A stretch of 64,000 nucleotides of DNA from Arthrobacter sp. ZGTC131 (GCF_002929275.1 NZ_PJIK01000008.1:62001-126000), one strand, 5' to 3'. Numbered from the stretch's first letter, positions 27,179 to 36,178 are shown. Translations and numbers: made by a program. Notes: generated from the sequence alone by a model not told the origin.

Positions 27179-27418
27179 ATGGCTAAGGCTGAACTCCGTA
27201 AGCCCAAACCAAAGTCCAACCCCTTGAAGGCCGCTGACATCACTGTCATCGACTACAAGGACGTAGCATTGCTGCGCAAGTTCATCTCCGACCGCGGAAA
27301 GATCCGCGCCCGTCGCGTCACTGGCGTCACGGTGCAGGAACAGCGCAAGATCGCCCAGGCAATCAAGAACGCCCGCGAAGTTGCTCTGCTGCCTTACTCC
27401 GGCGCTGGCCGCGGCTAA
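27179..27418 (+). CDS. rpsR: 30S ribosomal protein bS18
   Basis: 79 residues with the family core [26 protein letters not shown]. There are no CxxC cysteines, so this is a zinc-free (C-minus) form; mycobacteria keep such forms as zinc-starvation paralogues, but here it appears to be the cluster's own copy. It partners with bS6. Confidence 0.97.
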   Translation: MAKAELRKPKPKSNPLKAADITVIDYKDVALLRKFISDRGKIRARRVTGVTVQEQRKIAQAIKNAREVALLPYSGAGRG

Positions 27419-27435
27419 GGAAGGGATTAACTAAC

Positions 27436-27888
27436 ATGGCAAAGCTCATTCTGACCCACGAAGTAACCGGTCTCGGTGCTGCTGGCGACGTTGTTGAGGT
27501 CAAGGACGGTTACGCACGTAACTACCTGCTGCCCCGCAACTTCGCCCTGACCTGGAGCAAGGGTGGCGAGAAGCAGGTTGAGTCCATCAAGGCTGCCCGC
27601 GCTGCCCGCGAGCACGCTTCCCTGGAAGATGCTCAGAAGCAGGCCTCTGCACTCTCCGCTAAGCCGGTGAAGCTGGTCGTCAAGGCTGGCGAAAGCGGCC
27701 GTCTGTTCGGCACCGTCAAGCAGGGCGACGTGGCCGACGCTGTTGAGGCCGCTGGCCTTGGCCGCATCGACAAGCGCAAGGTTGAACTGCCGGCACACAT
27801 CAAGTCGGTCGGTTCCTACCAGGCCAACGTCCGTCTGCACGACGACGTTGCCGCTGTGATCGAACTCGACGTAGTCGCAGGCAAGTAG
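27436..27888 (+). CDS. rplI: 50S ribosomal protein bL9
   Basis: 150 residues. The N-terminal domain has [21 protein letters not shown], followed by the long helix and a C-terminal domain with [19 protein letters not shown]. It is 17 bases after rpsR and closes the cluster ahead of a terminator. Confidence 0.98.
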   Translation: MAKLILTHEVTGLGAAGDVVEVKDGYARNYLLPRNFALTWSKGGEKQVESIKAARAAREHASLEDAQKQASALSAKPVKLVVKAGESGRLFGTVKQGDVADAVEAAGLGRIDKRKVELPAHIKSVGSYQANVRLHDDVAAVIELDVVAGK

Positions 27889-27936
27889 TCGTTCCGGCTT
27901 TCCGCCTGAGCGCTACGCAGTCCTGAACTGCTGACG

Positions 27937-27981
27937 GCCCCTGCCGTCGGATTCCTCCGGGAAACCGACGGCAGGGGCTTT
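27937..27981 (+). terminator. Terminator of the rpsF-rplI cluster
   Basis: A fourteen-base-pair stem, GCCCCTGCCGTCGG with CCGACGGCAGGGGC, fourteen-base loop, then TTTCG. Confidence 0.85.
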
Positions 27982-28015
27982 CGCATTAAAGAACCAGGGC
28001 AGGGGCGTCTGCGGT

Positions 28016-28438
28016 TCAGGCCTGGTGGATCACGGTGCTGCCGTAGCGGTAGCCGAGCCTGATCAGCTCTGCCAGCACAGCCTCTTCCACGTCGGCGAGT
28101 TTGTTGATGTAGAGGCATCCCGCGCCGGTCTTGTGCTTGCCGAGCCTGGCGAGCAGCTCTGCGGATTCCGGCGCATCGGTCAGTCCGTACAGCGAGAGGC
28201 TGGCCTTCCGGGGCGAAAAACCGACGGCGGGCATGTCCCCCTCCCGACCGGTGGCGTACTTGTAATGGACCCTGCCGAAGCCCACGATGGTGGGCCCCCA
28301 CATCTCCGGTTCCTGGCCGGTCAGTTCAACCATGAGGTCCAGCAGGCGGAGGCCGTCCTGGCGGCGGACCGGATGCTCCACGCCGGCAACGAATTCGTCC
28401 GCCGAGGCGCCGGTCACCTGTGTCTTGTTTTCCGTCAT
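28016..28438 (-). CDS. DUF1801 domain protein
   Basis: 140 residues of the DUF1801/YdhG-like fold: an N-terminal helical part with DGLRLLDLMVELTGQEPEMWGP, then IVGFGRVHYKY and SPRKASLSLYG, and the C-terminal KTGAGCLYINKLADV. The family is small, cytosolic and of uncertain function, sometimes linked to iron-chaperone-like folds. It converges on the ribosomal cluster terminator. Start ATG 28438. Confidence 0.85.
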   Translation of the reverse strand: MTENKTQVTGASADEFVAGVEHPVRRQDGLRLLDLMVELTGQEPEMWGPTIVGFGRVHYKYATGREGDMPAVGFSPRKASLSLYGLTDAPESAELLARLGKHKTGAGCLYINKLADVEEAVLAELIRLGYRYGSTVIHQA

Positions 28439-28643
28439 GGGCGCAGTCTACTTCGCCCGAATCCGGCCCCGCACGCCCCGGGGGCCGGCCCTGCACGCCC
28501 CTCGGCGCCGGCCCGCGTCAGCGCGGTCCCGCCGGATTGGAGCCGCCCTGGCTCGCAGCGGAATAAACGAGGAACCTGCCGGGTTGAGCGAGTAGATGCA
28601 AACGCATGTACTGTCACTGGCAGTCGAACCTGAGGAGACCACT

Positions 28644-29270
28644 GTGGAGACCCGCCGTATCACTGTTCTGTCCGCCGGCCTGGGCGTGCCGTCGTCGAGC
28701 CGCCTGCTTGCCGACCAGCTCGCCGCCGCAGCCAAGCAGCGGCTGGAAACGGCCGGCTACGAGGTGGCCGTGGACGTGCTCGAGCTCCGTGACCTGGCCG
28801 TGGACATTGCCAATAATTTCGTCACGGGCTACGCGGGACCCCGCCTTGCAGAAGCGATCGCCGCGGTGGAGGCCTCGGACGGCATCGTCGCCGTCACGCC
28901 CGTCTTCAGCGCCTCCTACAGCGGGCTCTTCAAGTCCTTCATGGATGTCCTGGATCCCAAGTCGCTGGACGGCAAGGCGGTGCTGCTGGGCGCCGCCGGC
29001 GGCACCGACCGCCATCAGATGGTCCTCGAGTACGCCATGCGGCCGCTGTTCAGCTACCTGCGCACGCGGACAGCGGCGACGGCCGTCTTCGCAGGCCCCC
29101 AAGACTGGGGCAATACGGACGATGGCGGCACGCCCCTTTCCGCGCGAATCGATCGTGCCGCGGGTGAATTCAGCCACCTGCTGGAGGGCGCGCAGCCGGG
29201 CCGGGAGGAGGCTCCGCTGGGATCCCTGCCCTTTGAGCAGCTGCTGGCCGGCATCTCCGGCGGACGGTAG
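28644..29270 (+). CDS. NADPH-dependent FMN reductase family protein
   Basis: 208 residues with a flavodoxin-like fold: the phosphate loop ITVLSAGLGVPSSSRLLADQL, the AVTPVFSASYSGLFKSFMD segment that contacts flavin, and GKAVLLGAAGGTDRHQMVLEYAMRPLF. GTG 28644 is chosen because GAGGAG lies about eight bases upstream; ATG 28596 would add 16 residues without a better site. It resembles the CE1759-type flavin reductases common in actinobacteria. Supplies reduced flavin to an unidentified partner. Confidence 0.85.
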   Translation: METRRITVLSAGLGVPSSSRLLADQLAAAAKQRLETAGYEVAVDVLELRDLAVDIANNFVTGYAGPRLAEAIAAVEASDGIVAVTPVFSASYSGLFKSFMDVLDPKSLDGKAVLLGAAGGTDRHQMVLEYAMRPLFSYLRTRTAATAVFAGPQDWGNTDDGGTPLSARIDRAAGEFSHLLEGAQPGREEAPLGSLPFEQLLAGISGGR

Positions 29271-29318
29271 GCCAAGGGGCCGGCGAACTATTCCCCGCAC
29301 CCGCTCGTTGTGCCGGAC

Positions 29319-29657
29319 ATGAAATGTCCTGTTGATTCTGTAGACCTGATCATGAGCGAACGCAGCGGCGTCGAAATCGACTACTGCCCCCAGTGCCGGG
29401 GCGTGTGGCTTGACCGCGGGGAGCTGGACAAGATCATTGACCGCGTGGCCGCCGGGGGACCGGCAGCCCCTATGGCGCCGTCGGCGCCTGCCCCGCCGGC
29501 CGGCATGGGCCCGCCTCCCCTGTACCGGAATTACGAACCGCGGCGTGAGCAGCCCCGGTACGATGACCGAAGCCACGGCAAGGGTTATGACCGCGATTAC
29601 GACCGCCGCAAGCCCAAGAAGAAGGAAGGCTGGCTGGGTGACCTGTTTGACTTCTGA
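29319..29657 (+). CDS. TFIIB-type zinc-ribbon (zf-TFIIB) protein
   Basis: 112 residues. The first 45 carry MKCPVDSVDLIMSERSG then DYCPQCRGVWLDRGELDKII, a variant zinc ribbon: the knuckle CPQC is intact, while the first knuckle is CPVD, having lost its second cysteine. A Pro-rich linker and a highly charged tail with DYDRRKPKKKEG follow, ending in WLGDLFDF. Start ATG 29319; GTG 29310 is possible. Function of this family is unknown. Confidence 0.8.
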   Translation: MKCPVDSVDLIMSERSGVEIDYCPQCRGVWLDRGELDKIIDRVAAGGPAAPMAPSAPAPPAGMGPPPLYRNYEPRREQPRYDDRSHGKGYDRDYDRRKPKKKEGWLGDLFDF

Positions 29658-29683
29658 TGGCCTCGGGTTTCCCGGCGGGCCGT

Positions 29684-30247
29684 TCAGTCGTCAAGCAGTG
29701 CGATGAACTCGCGGGCCTGCTTCATGGTGATATCCGAGTGCCGGGTCAGCGCGGTGGCCGCGGCCTCCGTGTTGCCGCTCTTGGCGAGGGTCCGGATCCG
29801 GCCGTAGATCTCGTCGTTCAGCATGTTGCTGCTGACTTCCCTGGTGACGTCGCCCTTGCTGGCGATCGCCCTGTATCGGTACGGGAAGCGCTGCGGCGTG
29901 TCATCGTCCGCATCCGGCTCGCTGGCTGCCTCTGGCGGCGAGCGGAAGGGTTGGGGGTGGGCCGCCAGGGCGGCCACAGCGTCCCGCGAGGCCCGGAGGC
30001 CCTGCCCTGACACCTCGTAGTAGAGCTTGATGGCTGCCATGGCCTGGCCCTGTGCAATCAGGGCATATAGTTTCCGGTGTTCCTCCTCCGAGAGCTTGGA
30101 GGCGGCCATTTTGGCCAGTTCCGCGGACTCCGGCGGGGCCGGGGCGGGCGCGGCGGACTGCCGCCGGCGGCTCCAGGCCCGGGCCGTGAGAGCCACTGCA
30201 ACTCCAGCGGCAACGAGGATCAGGAGGGGGATCACGAGCGATTCCAT
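29684..30247 (-). CDS. Membrane-anchored protein with bL12-tail-like helical motifs (gene 2 of pair)
   Basis: 187 residues. One N-terminal membrane segment (MESLVIPLLILVAAGVAVAL) is followed by a basic stretch and an Ala/Pro linker. Near residues 68-92 is AAIKLYYEVSGQGLRASRDA, strikingly like the bL12 C-terminal AIKLVREATGLGLKEAKD helix pair. A second related motif closes the protein: AAATALTRHSDITMKQAREF. The preceding gene ends four bases before this start and carries the same type of motif. I know no assigned function; a membrane-tethered ribosome- or protein-binding role is speculation. Confidence 0.65.
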   Translation of the reverse strand: MESLVIPLLILVAAGVAVALTARAWSRRRQSAAPAPAPPESAELAKMAASKLSEEEHRKLYALIAQGQAMAAIKLYYEVSGQGLRASRDAVAALAAHPQPFRSPPEAASEPDADDDTPQRFPYRYRAIASKGDVTREVSSNMLNDEIYGRIRTLAKSGNTEAAATALTRHSDITMKQAREFIALLDD

Positions 30248-30251
30248 TGTG

Positions 30252-30719
30252 CTAAAGCCGATCTACGTATTGCTTGGCGGTCAAAAGGTCGGAGTGGGTT
30301 GCCTGGCGCAGGAGCCTGATTGCCTGGAGTTTCTGCCCGTTGCGCGCCATGGTCTGCAGCTGTAGCGCCAACTGCTGATTGAGCTGCCCCCCGGGCAGAA
30401 CGGCTCCCGGCAAAGAGTGCTGCCCTTGTCCCGCGGTTAGCCCTGGCTGGATCAGAAGCGCCGCACGGGCGTGGTCCTGCTGCTGGGTGTGTTGTTGTTC
30501 GTTCTGGCTGGGCCGGGTTGCCGCATCAACCCGGGCGCGGGCGGCCGTCGCGGCCTGCACTTGGGCGGCGTAGTGGGCCTGTGAGCGCCTGGCCAGATCC
30601 AGTTGGTAGCGTTCTGCGTCCGACATGCCGCTATCGCGCGGCTTCAGTGCCGTGGACAGGGCCCAGAGGACAGCCATGAGAATAAGGACAGGCAATATGA
30701 CTATCAGAACGTCGCCCAT
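30252..30719 (-). CDS. Membrane-anchored protein with bL12-tail-like motif (gene 1 of pair)
   Basis: 155 residues: an N-terminal membrane segment (VLIVILPVLILMAVLWAL), a glutamine- and alanine-rich middle (residues 35-110, with QNEQQHTQQQDHARAAL) that is probably disordered or coiled, and a C-terminal QAIRLLRQATHSDLLTAKQY ending in VDRL, which matches the bL12-like helix-turn-helix of its neighbour. Only four bases separate it from the next gene, so the two are coupled. Transcription probably starts in the DnaA-box-rich region shared with dnaB. Function unknown. Confidence 0.6.
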   Translation of the reverse strand: MGDVLIVILPVLILMAVLWALSTALKPRDSGMSDAERYQLDLARRSQAHYAAQVQAATAARARVDAATRPSQNEQQHTQQQDHARAALLIQPGLTAGQGQHSLPGAVLPGGQLNQQLALQLQTMARNGQKLQAIRLLRQATHSDLLTAKQYVDRL

Positions 30720-31403
30720 AGTTAGAGCTTAGGCCAGATGCGCGTTATCCACAGCATGTGCGGGGAGGTGCATACAGCGTGTGCCGTCCGTCCCTGATCG
30801 CGCTCCCGTAGTTCGGCCCTGCGCCCGCCGTCCGCGTACCGGCGGTGACTTTGCTCGCACGAACAGTGTTTTCCCTCGCCTAAAGCCCTAAGTTACCGGC
30901 TGGTATCCCCAGTAACGGGCTTCAGGCTGTGGATGAAGGTTCGGAAAAATTTAATTGAGTCCACAGGCCAGAACAAGTGTTTCCGCAGGTCAGAACGCAT
31001 ATATGCCCAAAAGAAAATTGATTTCCACAGCTTCGCCCACAGGCTGTGCACAAGCAGGAGAACGTTGTGCACAGGTTATCCACAGAGGTGCAGAACCGCG
31101 GGCTTTGTGCGTTGCCCGGCGGGCGCTAACGTAGCGGAGACACCCCAGCAAGACGTGGTTCCCCTTCGGCCCGACAGGCCGGAGCTGACGTTTTCCCAGG
31201 CTCCGGAGGCTCCGTGCTGCCTGTGGATAACCTGTTGATGGGGAGTCGCCGCGGGGCACGGCATCCGACGGAAAATGTCAGGGCTGGCTGGTGTAGTTGC
31301 ACTAGCCGCGCAGCAGGTTCCGCTGAACGGCCCACCCGGCAACACGGCACACGCGCCGCAGATTCCCCTCCGGGAACTGCGGACATTATGGAGGACGGCA
31401 GCT
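30720..31403. promoter_or_regulatory. 684-bp intergenic region with DnaA-box cluster and AT-rich stretch
   Basis: No gene is supported here. Three perfect DnaA boxes TTATCCACA occur at 30745-30753 (+), 31076-31084 (+) and 31222-31230 (-). Single-mismatch copies lie at 30928-30936 (TCATCCACA, -), 31045-31053 (TTGTGCACA, -) and 31065-31073 (TTGTGCACA, +), the last almost touching a perfect box. An AT-rich segment spans about 30940-31030. The layout resembles a small origin-like or DnaA-regulated region ahead of dnaB; dnaA and dnaN are not near, so it is not shown to be oriC. Confidence 0.65.
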
Positions 31404-32786
31404 TTGTCAGTTACGCACCTGGACTCAATCGAGGGCACCCGCAGCTCCGAGGGCAGCCGCAAACCTCCACAGGACATTCCGGCCGAGCAGTCCGTCCTGG
31501 GCGGCATGATGCTCTCCAAGGACGCCATCGCCGACGTCGTGGAGATTCTCCGCGGCCAGGATTTTTACCGCCCTGCCCACGAAACTATCTATGAGGCCGT
31601 CATTGACCTCTATGGCCGTGGCGAACCCGCGGATGCCGTCACGGTCTCGGACGAGCTGACTAAGCGCGGCGAGATCAACAGGATTGGCGGGCCCGCCTAC
31701 CTCCACGAGCTCATCCAGACCGTGCCCACCGCGGCCAACGCCGGCTACTACGCCGAGATCGTGGCCGAACGTGCCGTCCTCAGGCGCCTGGTCAACGCCG
31801 GCACCAAGATCGTCCAGCTCGGCTACGGCCAGGACGGCGAAGTCGAAGACCTTGTCAACCAGGCGCAGGCAGAGGTTTACGCCGTCGCTGAGCGCCGGAC
31901 GGCTGAGGACTACGTCGTCCTGAAGGACGTCATGGAGTCCACGGTGGACGAGATCGAGGCCTCGGGCCACCGCGGCGAAGGCATGGTGGGCGTCCCCACC
32001 GGCTTCTACGAGCTGGACGAGCTCACCCACGGGCTGCATCCGGGCCAGATGATCGTCATCGCGGCCCGCCCCGCCGTGGGTAAGTCCACCTTCGCGCTGG
32101 ACTTTGCCCGCTCGGCAGCCATCAAAAACAACCTGGCCACGGTGATGTTCTCCCTCGAGATGGGCCGGAACGAGATTGCCATGCGTCTCCTGTCCGCCGA
32201 GGCCACCATCGGGCTGCAGGACCTACGTAAGGGCACCATCAAGGACGAGCAGTGGTCCAAGATCGCCACCACCATGGGCCGCATGAACGATGCGCCGCTG
32301 TTCATTGACGACAGCCCCAACATGTCCCTCATGGAGATCAGGGCCAAGTGCCGCCGCCTCAAGCAGCAGCATGACCTGAAGCTCGTGATCCTCGACTACC
32401 TGCAGCTGATGAGCTCCGGCAAGAAGGTGGAGTCCCGCCAGCAGGAGGTCTCGGAGTTCTCGCGCGCACTGAAGCTGCTCGCCAAGGAGCTGCAGGTCCC
32501 GGTCATCGCGCTGTCCCAGCTGAACCGTGGCTCCGAACAGCGCCAGGACAAGCGGCCCATGGTGTCGGACCTTCGCGAATCGGGGTCCATCGAGCAGGAC
32601 GCCGACATGGTGATCCTGCTGCACCGCGAGGACGTCTACGACAAAGAGTCCCCGCGGGCCGGTGAGGCCGACATCCTGATCGCAAAACACCGTAACGGGC
32701 CCACGAAGGACATCGTGGTCGCGTTCCAGGGGCACTACTCGCGCTTTGCCAACATGGCGGCGGACGCCGGGGGCGGCGGGTTCTAG
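31404..32786 (+). CDS. dnaB: Replicative DNA helicase DnaB
   Basis: 460 residues. The N-terminal primase-interacting domain starts at DIPAEQSVLGGMMLSKDAI; the RecA-like motor has Walker A ARPAVGKST (about residue 225) and the Walker B ILDYLQLM, then RGSEQRQDKRPMVSDLRESG. No intein is present. The TTG at 31404 is chosen because GGAGG lies nine bases upstream; the longer ATG frame from 31275 runs through promoter sequence and has no site. The upstream DnaA boxes suggest replication-linked control. Confidence 0.95.
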   Translation: MSVTHLDSIEGTRSSEGSRKPPQDIPAEQSVLGGMMLSKDAIADVVEILRGQDFYRPAHETIYEAVIDLYGRGEPADAVTVSDELTKRGEINRIGGPAYLHELIQTVPTAANAGYYAEIVAERAVLRRLVNAGTKIVQLGYGQDGEVEDLVNQAQAEVYAVAERRTAEDYVVLKDVMESTVDEIEASGHRGEGMVGVPTGFYELDELTHGLHPGQMIVIAARPAVGKSTFALDFARSAAIKNNLATVMFSLEMGRNEIAMRLLSAEATIGLQDLRKGTIKDEQWSKIATTMGRMNDAPLFIDDSPNMSLMEIRAKCRRLKQQHDLKLVILDYLQLMSSGKKVESRQQEVSEFSRALKLLAKELQVPVIALSQLNRGSEQRQDKRPMVSDLRESGSIEQDADMVILLHREDVYDKESPRAGEADILIAKHRNGPTKDIVVAFQGHYSRFANMAADAGGGGF

Positions 32787-32821
32787 CCGGGCGGGGCACC
32801 CGCTAGTGACGTCTCCTGCAA

Positions 32822-34291
32822 TCACATAACAACCTCAGCATGTTTTTTTCTTCTGGCAAAGGCTTTTTTGTCTTGGGGCTGTAGGTCCCTGATTCCCAGC
32901 GGGATGCGTCGCCGGGTGACAGCGTCGGCGAGGGCGTTGTCATGGGTGACCAGCACCAGCGCGCAGCCCTGCCGGTCCACCTGGTCCATGAGGCAGGCGA
33001 CGGTCAGTTCCTGGGTGATGAGGTCCAGCCGTGAGGTGGGTTCGTCGGCGAAGACGAGGGCGGGTTCGAGCAGCATGGCCCTGATGATCGCGAGCCGCTG
33101 GAGTTCCCCGCCGGAGACCTGCCCGGGCCTGCGGTTGAGAAGTGCCGGTGTGAGGCCGAGCGAGGCCATGAGTTCCTCGAGGCGGGCCGGCTCCAGCCGG
33201 TGACGGCGGATAACGTCGCCGAAGGAGTCCCACAGGACGACTCGGGCGGGGAACGCCAGTGCCGGGTCCTGGTAGAGCTTTTGCAGCCGGCCTCCGCGGA
33301 GCGCGTCGGCATGGTGGACGTATCCGGCATCGGGCGGCAGCAGGCGCAGCAGCACGTTGCCCAGAGTGGTCTTGCCGCTGCCGCTGGGACCGCCCAGGGA
33401 GACCCGTTCCCCGGCCCGGATCGTGACGGAGAGGTCCGAGAAGAGTTGCTGGCCGCCGAAGGCCTTGGAAAGCCCTTCGCCGGAGACAAGCGCGGTGCCC
33501 CCCTCTTCTGGTGGTGCCCCGCGTCGCGCCCACGCATGGTTCCAGTTCGCCGGTTCGGCTTCCAGCAGCCTGCGTGTGTAGGGATGTGCCGGCTCAGTGA
33601 GCACTTGCCGGGCGCGGCCCTGCTCAACGATGTGGGCGTCCTTCATGACGAGGACATCCCCGCCGAGTTCTCGGGCCAGGTCCAGGTCGTGGGTGATGGT
33701 CAGCAGGATGCCGCCGCCGTCGAGGTGCAACTTCAGCAGTCCAGCCAGTTCGGTCCGGGCGCGCTCGTCCAGGCCCTTTGACGGCTCATCCGCTATCAGC
33801 ACGGGCGCTCCGCCGATGGTGGCGGCGGCGAACGCGACGCGTTGGGCCATGCCGCCCGAAAGTGTGTGCGGGAACGCGCGGGACGCATGTCCGAGACCAA
33901 GGGCAGCGAGCAGTGTTCCTGCTGTACGGCGGGCGCCGCTGCTGTCTGCTGTGAAGGATGCGGCGCCTTCGGCGACCTGTTCCTGGGCGCGCATTGTGGG
34001 GTCCAAGGCGAGAGCGGGTTCTTGTGGCAGCAGGGACATTAGCCGGCCCCAGAGGCCGCGGCGGTTTGCCCGGTCGGACAGGTCGAACGTTCGGCCGTCC
34101 ATGGCCAGGCTTCCCCGCGCCGTGAGGTTCGCCGGGAGTGTCCCCATGATCGCATGGGCCAGCAGGGACTTCCCCGAACCGCTTTCGCCGACAATCGTCA
34201 CCGGGCGCCCGCGCTCAAAGTTCAGGGTGGCCACGTCGACCAGGGTGCTGTCAGCGTGGCTGACGACGAGGTGGTTTAGGCGCATGCTCAT
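32822..34291 (-). CDS. ABC transporter ATPase with two fused cassettes (oligopeptide/nickel importer)
   Basis: 489 residues containing two ATP-binding cassettes equal to the DppD and DppF subunits fused. Cassette 1 has GESGSGKSLLAHAI, LSGGMAQRVAFAAA and VLIADEPSKGLDE; cassette 2 has GPSGSGKTTLGNVL, VSGGELQRLAIIRAML and LVFADEPTSRLD. It overlaps the upstream permease gene by four bases, as do the other members, and is the last gene of the operon. It powers uptake of whatever the binding protein delivers; the fused layout is common in actinobacteria. Confidence 0.92.
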   Translation of the reverse strand: MSMRLNHLVVSHADSTLVDVATLNFERGRPVTIVGESGSGKSLLAHAIMGTLPANLTARGSLAMDGRTFDLSDRANRRGLWGRLMSLLPQEPALALDPTMRAQEQVAEGAASFTADSSGARRTAGTLLAALGLGHASRAFPHTLSGGMAQRVAFAAATIGGAPVLIADEPSKGLDERARTELAGLLKLHLDGGGILLTITHDLDLARELGGDVLVMKDAHIVEQGRARQVLTEPAHPYTRRLLEAEPANWNHAWARRGAPPEEGGTALVSGEGLSKAFGGQQLFSDLSVTIRAGERVSLGGPSGSGKTTLGNVLLRLLPPDAGYVHHADALRGGRLQKLYQDPALAFPARVVLWDSFGDVIRRHRLEPARLEELMASLGLTPALLNRRPGQVSGGELQRLAIIRAMLLEPALVFADEPTSRLDLITQELTVACLMDQVDRQGCALVLVTHDNALADAVTRRRIPLGIRDLQPQDKKAFARRKKHAEVVM

Positions 34292-35178
34292 TGGCGGGCC
34301 TCCTTGCTTCGCAGGCTCAGGAGCCCGATCAGGATAGTGGTCAGGACCAGGACGGGGGCGAGGGACATCCAGGGTGCCTCGTGATAGTAGGGGAAGGCCT
34401 CGGTGATCATCAGCCCCAGTTCCGGCGTGGGAGGCCGGACGCCGATCCCGACGAATCCCAGGGTGGACAGCGCCAGGATTGAGGAGCCGATTCCGAAGGT
34501 GGCCATGGTGGTCAGCAGCGGCCGCAGATCAGGCCACAGGTGGCGGCGCATGACGTGGACGGGACCCAGCCTGAGTAGGCCGGCGGCTTCCACAGCCGGC
34601 CCGGCGAGCACCAGGGCGCTGCGGGCCCGGACCATGCGGAAATACTCAACCCACTGCGACAGCGCCAGCCCGGCGTAGAGGGTCCACAGATCCCCGTTGG
34701 CCAGGGCGGAGAATATGAGGATCACCAGAAGGGCGGGCAGCGCCATGAAAGCCTCGGACAGGCCGTTGAGGGCAGTCTCGATCCAGCCCCCGCGCCATGC
34801 CGCGATGAGGCCCCCCGCTGTTCCGGCCAGCAGGGCAGTAGCCACGCACGCAATGGCCATCATCAGGGACAGCTGCGTGGCGTGGGCCAGCCGGGCTACG
34901 ACGCTCCGGCCCAGATGATCCCGGCCGAGCGGCTCCGCCAGGCTGGGTGCTTCGAGGAACCGTGACAGGTTCTGGACGGCGTGGTCCGGCCAGGCCAGCG
35001 GACCGATGAGCGCGAATAGCACCACCACTGCCAGCAGGGCAGCCGCGACGCCCTGGACGGCCGTTCCTGGTACCAGCCGGCGCCGCACCGCCGGGACCAA
35101 GGGAAGAGCGGGGGGCCCACCCTGTGCCGGCATGCCCGTTTCCACGCCAGTTCTTCCGGTAGCGAAAGGAGCCATCAC
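34288..35178 (-). CDS. ABC importer permease, DppC/NikC type
   Basis: 296 residues with a DppC-like N-terminal segment and about six membrane helices. The EAA-type cytosolic loop is visible around EAAGLLRLGPVHVMRRHLWPDL, which contacts the ATPase. The periplasmic-side stretch SLAEPLGRDHLGRSVVARLAHATQLSL is the classic DppC signature (G-x-D-x-x-GRD-like). Overlaps of four bases with both neighbours tie it to the operon. Confidence 0.92.
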   Translation of the reverse strand: MMAPFATGRTGVETGMPAQGGPPALPLVPAVRRRLVPGTAVQGVAAALLAVVVLFALIGPLAWPDHAVQNLSRFLEAPSLAEPLGRDHLGRSVVARLAHATQLSLMMAIACVATALLAGTAGGLIAAWRGGWIETALNGLSEAFMALPALLVILIFSALANGDLWTLYAGLALSQWVEYFRMVRARSALVLAGPAVEAAGLLRLGPVHVMRRHLWPDLRPLLTTMATFGIGSSILALSTLGFVGIGVRPPTPELGLMITEAFPYYHEAPWMSLAPVLVLTTILIGLLSLRSKEARQ

Positions 35179-36164
35179 AGAACAACCTCCCGACGGCGGG
35201 GACGGGGATCGATGGCCAGTGAACCCAGGTCAACCACCGTGTTCAAGACGACCACGAGGAGCGCCAGGGCCACGGCTGTCGCCTGGATCATGGGGATGTC
35301 CCGCCAGAAAATCGCGTGCACCAGAGCATGTCCCAGTCCGGGCCAGGCGAAGAGGCTTTCAACCACTATCACGCCTTCGATGAGGATCAGCATCTGCACG
35401 CCGACATAGGCGATCAAGGTGACGCCGGTATTCCTGAGTACGTGCCGAAGGAACACCAGCCGGCCGCCCAGGCCCTTGGTCGCGGCGAACCGGACGTACT
35501 CGGACTGCCGGATCTGCGCGACGGCGTCACGCGTCACCCGGGCAAACAGCCCCGAGAGCCCCACGGCCAAAGTCGCGGCCGGGAGCACGAAGTTGCTGGC
35601 TTCACCATGGCCCGCGGCGGGCAGCACGCCAAGATGAACCGAAAAGACCAGGATCAGCACCAGGCCCAGCAGGAAGGGCGGCAGGGCGCGCGCGCCAGAC
35701 ACCCAAAACGTCGTGATTCGATCCAATGCACCGCCGGGCCTGGCCGCGGCCAGGGCACCGCCCGTCGCACCCACCGCCAAGGCCAGGACCAGCGCCGCAG
35801 CGGCGAGCTGCAGGCTGCTGGAGAAATAGAGGCCGAGTTCACCGGCCACGTCGGCGCCGGTGACCAGGGAGTTGCCAAGGTCCAGGGAAATCAGGTCACC
35901 GAGCCAGTCGAGGAGCTGCTGCCACGCCGGCCGGTCCAGGCCCAGCTCAGCGCGGACCGTGTCCGCAGACGCCGCGGTCACCTGGTCATAGCCGTAGCGG
36001 CCCGCAGCGATGCGGTAGGCGATGTCACCGGGCAGGCTCTGCACGATGGCGAAGCACGCCGTCGAGACGAGAAAAACGACGCCGACCGCCTGGACAGCGC
36101 GCTGCCGGAGGACCCGGGCAGCAGGCGCCGCGGGGGCCCGACGTGTGGTTATTGATGCGGTCAT
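35175..36164 (-). CDS. ABC importer permease, DppB/NikB type
   Basis: 329 residues with six membrane helices. The family's conserved loop appears as RVTRDAVAQIRQSEYVRFAATKGLGGRLVFLRHVLRN (positions within 35430-35545), and the C-terminal IEGVIVVESLFAWPGLGHALVHAI is typical of DppB. The C-terminal end overlaps the DppC-like gene by four bases. It follows the binding protein gene by 14 bases. Confidence 0.92.
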   Translation of the reverse strand: MTASITTRRAPAAPAARVLRQRAVQAVGVVFLVSTACFAIVQSLPGDIAYRIAAGRYGYDQVTAASADTVRAELGLDRPAWQQLLDWLGDLISLDLGNSLVTGADVAGELGLYFSSSLQLAAAALVLALAVGATGGALAAARPGGALDRITTFWVSGARALPPFLLGLVLILVFSVHLGVLPAAGHGEASNFVLPAATLAVGLSGLFARVTRDAVAQIRQSEYVRFAATKGLGGRLVFLRHVLRNTGVTLIAYVGVQMLILIEGVIVVESLFAWPGLGHALVHAIFWRDIPMIQATAVALALLVVVLNTVVDLGSLAIDPRPRRREVVL

Positions 36165-36178
36165 GAACGGTTTCCTGC

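Noticed and set aside
30745-31230. Calling this region oriC
   Set aside because: No dnaA or dnaN nearby, and the box set is small; annotated only as a DnaA-box region.
31275-31403. ATG start of a longer DnaB
   Set aside because: The extension runs through promoter sequence; the TTG at 31404 has GGAGG nine bases upstream and starts the expected N-terminus.
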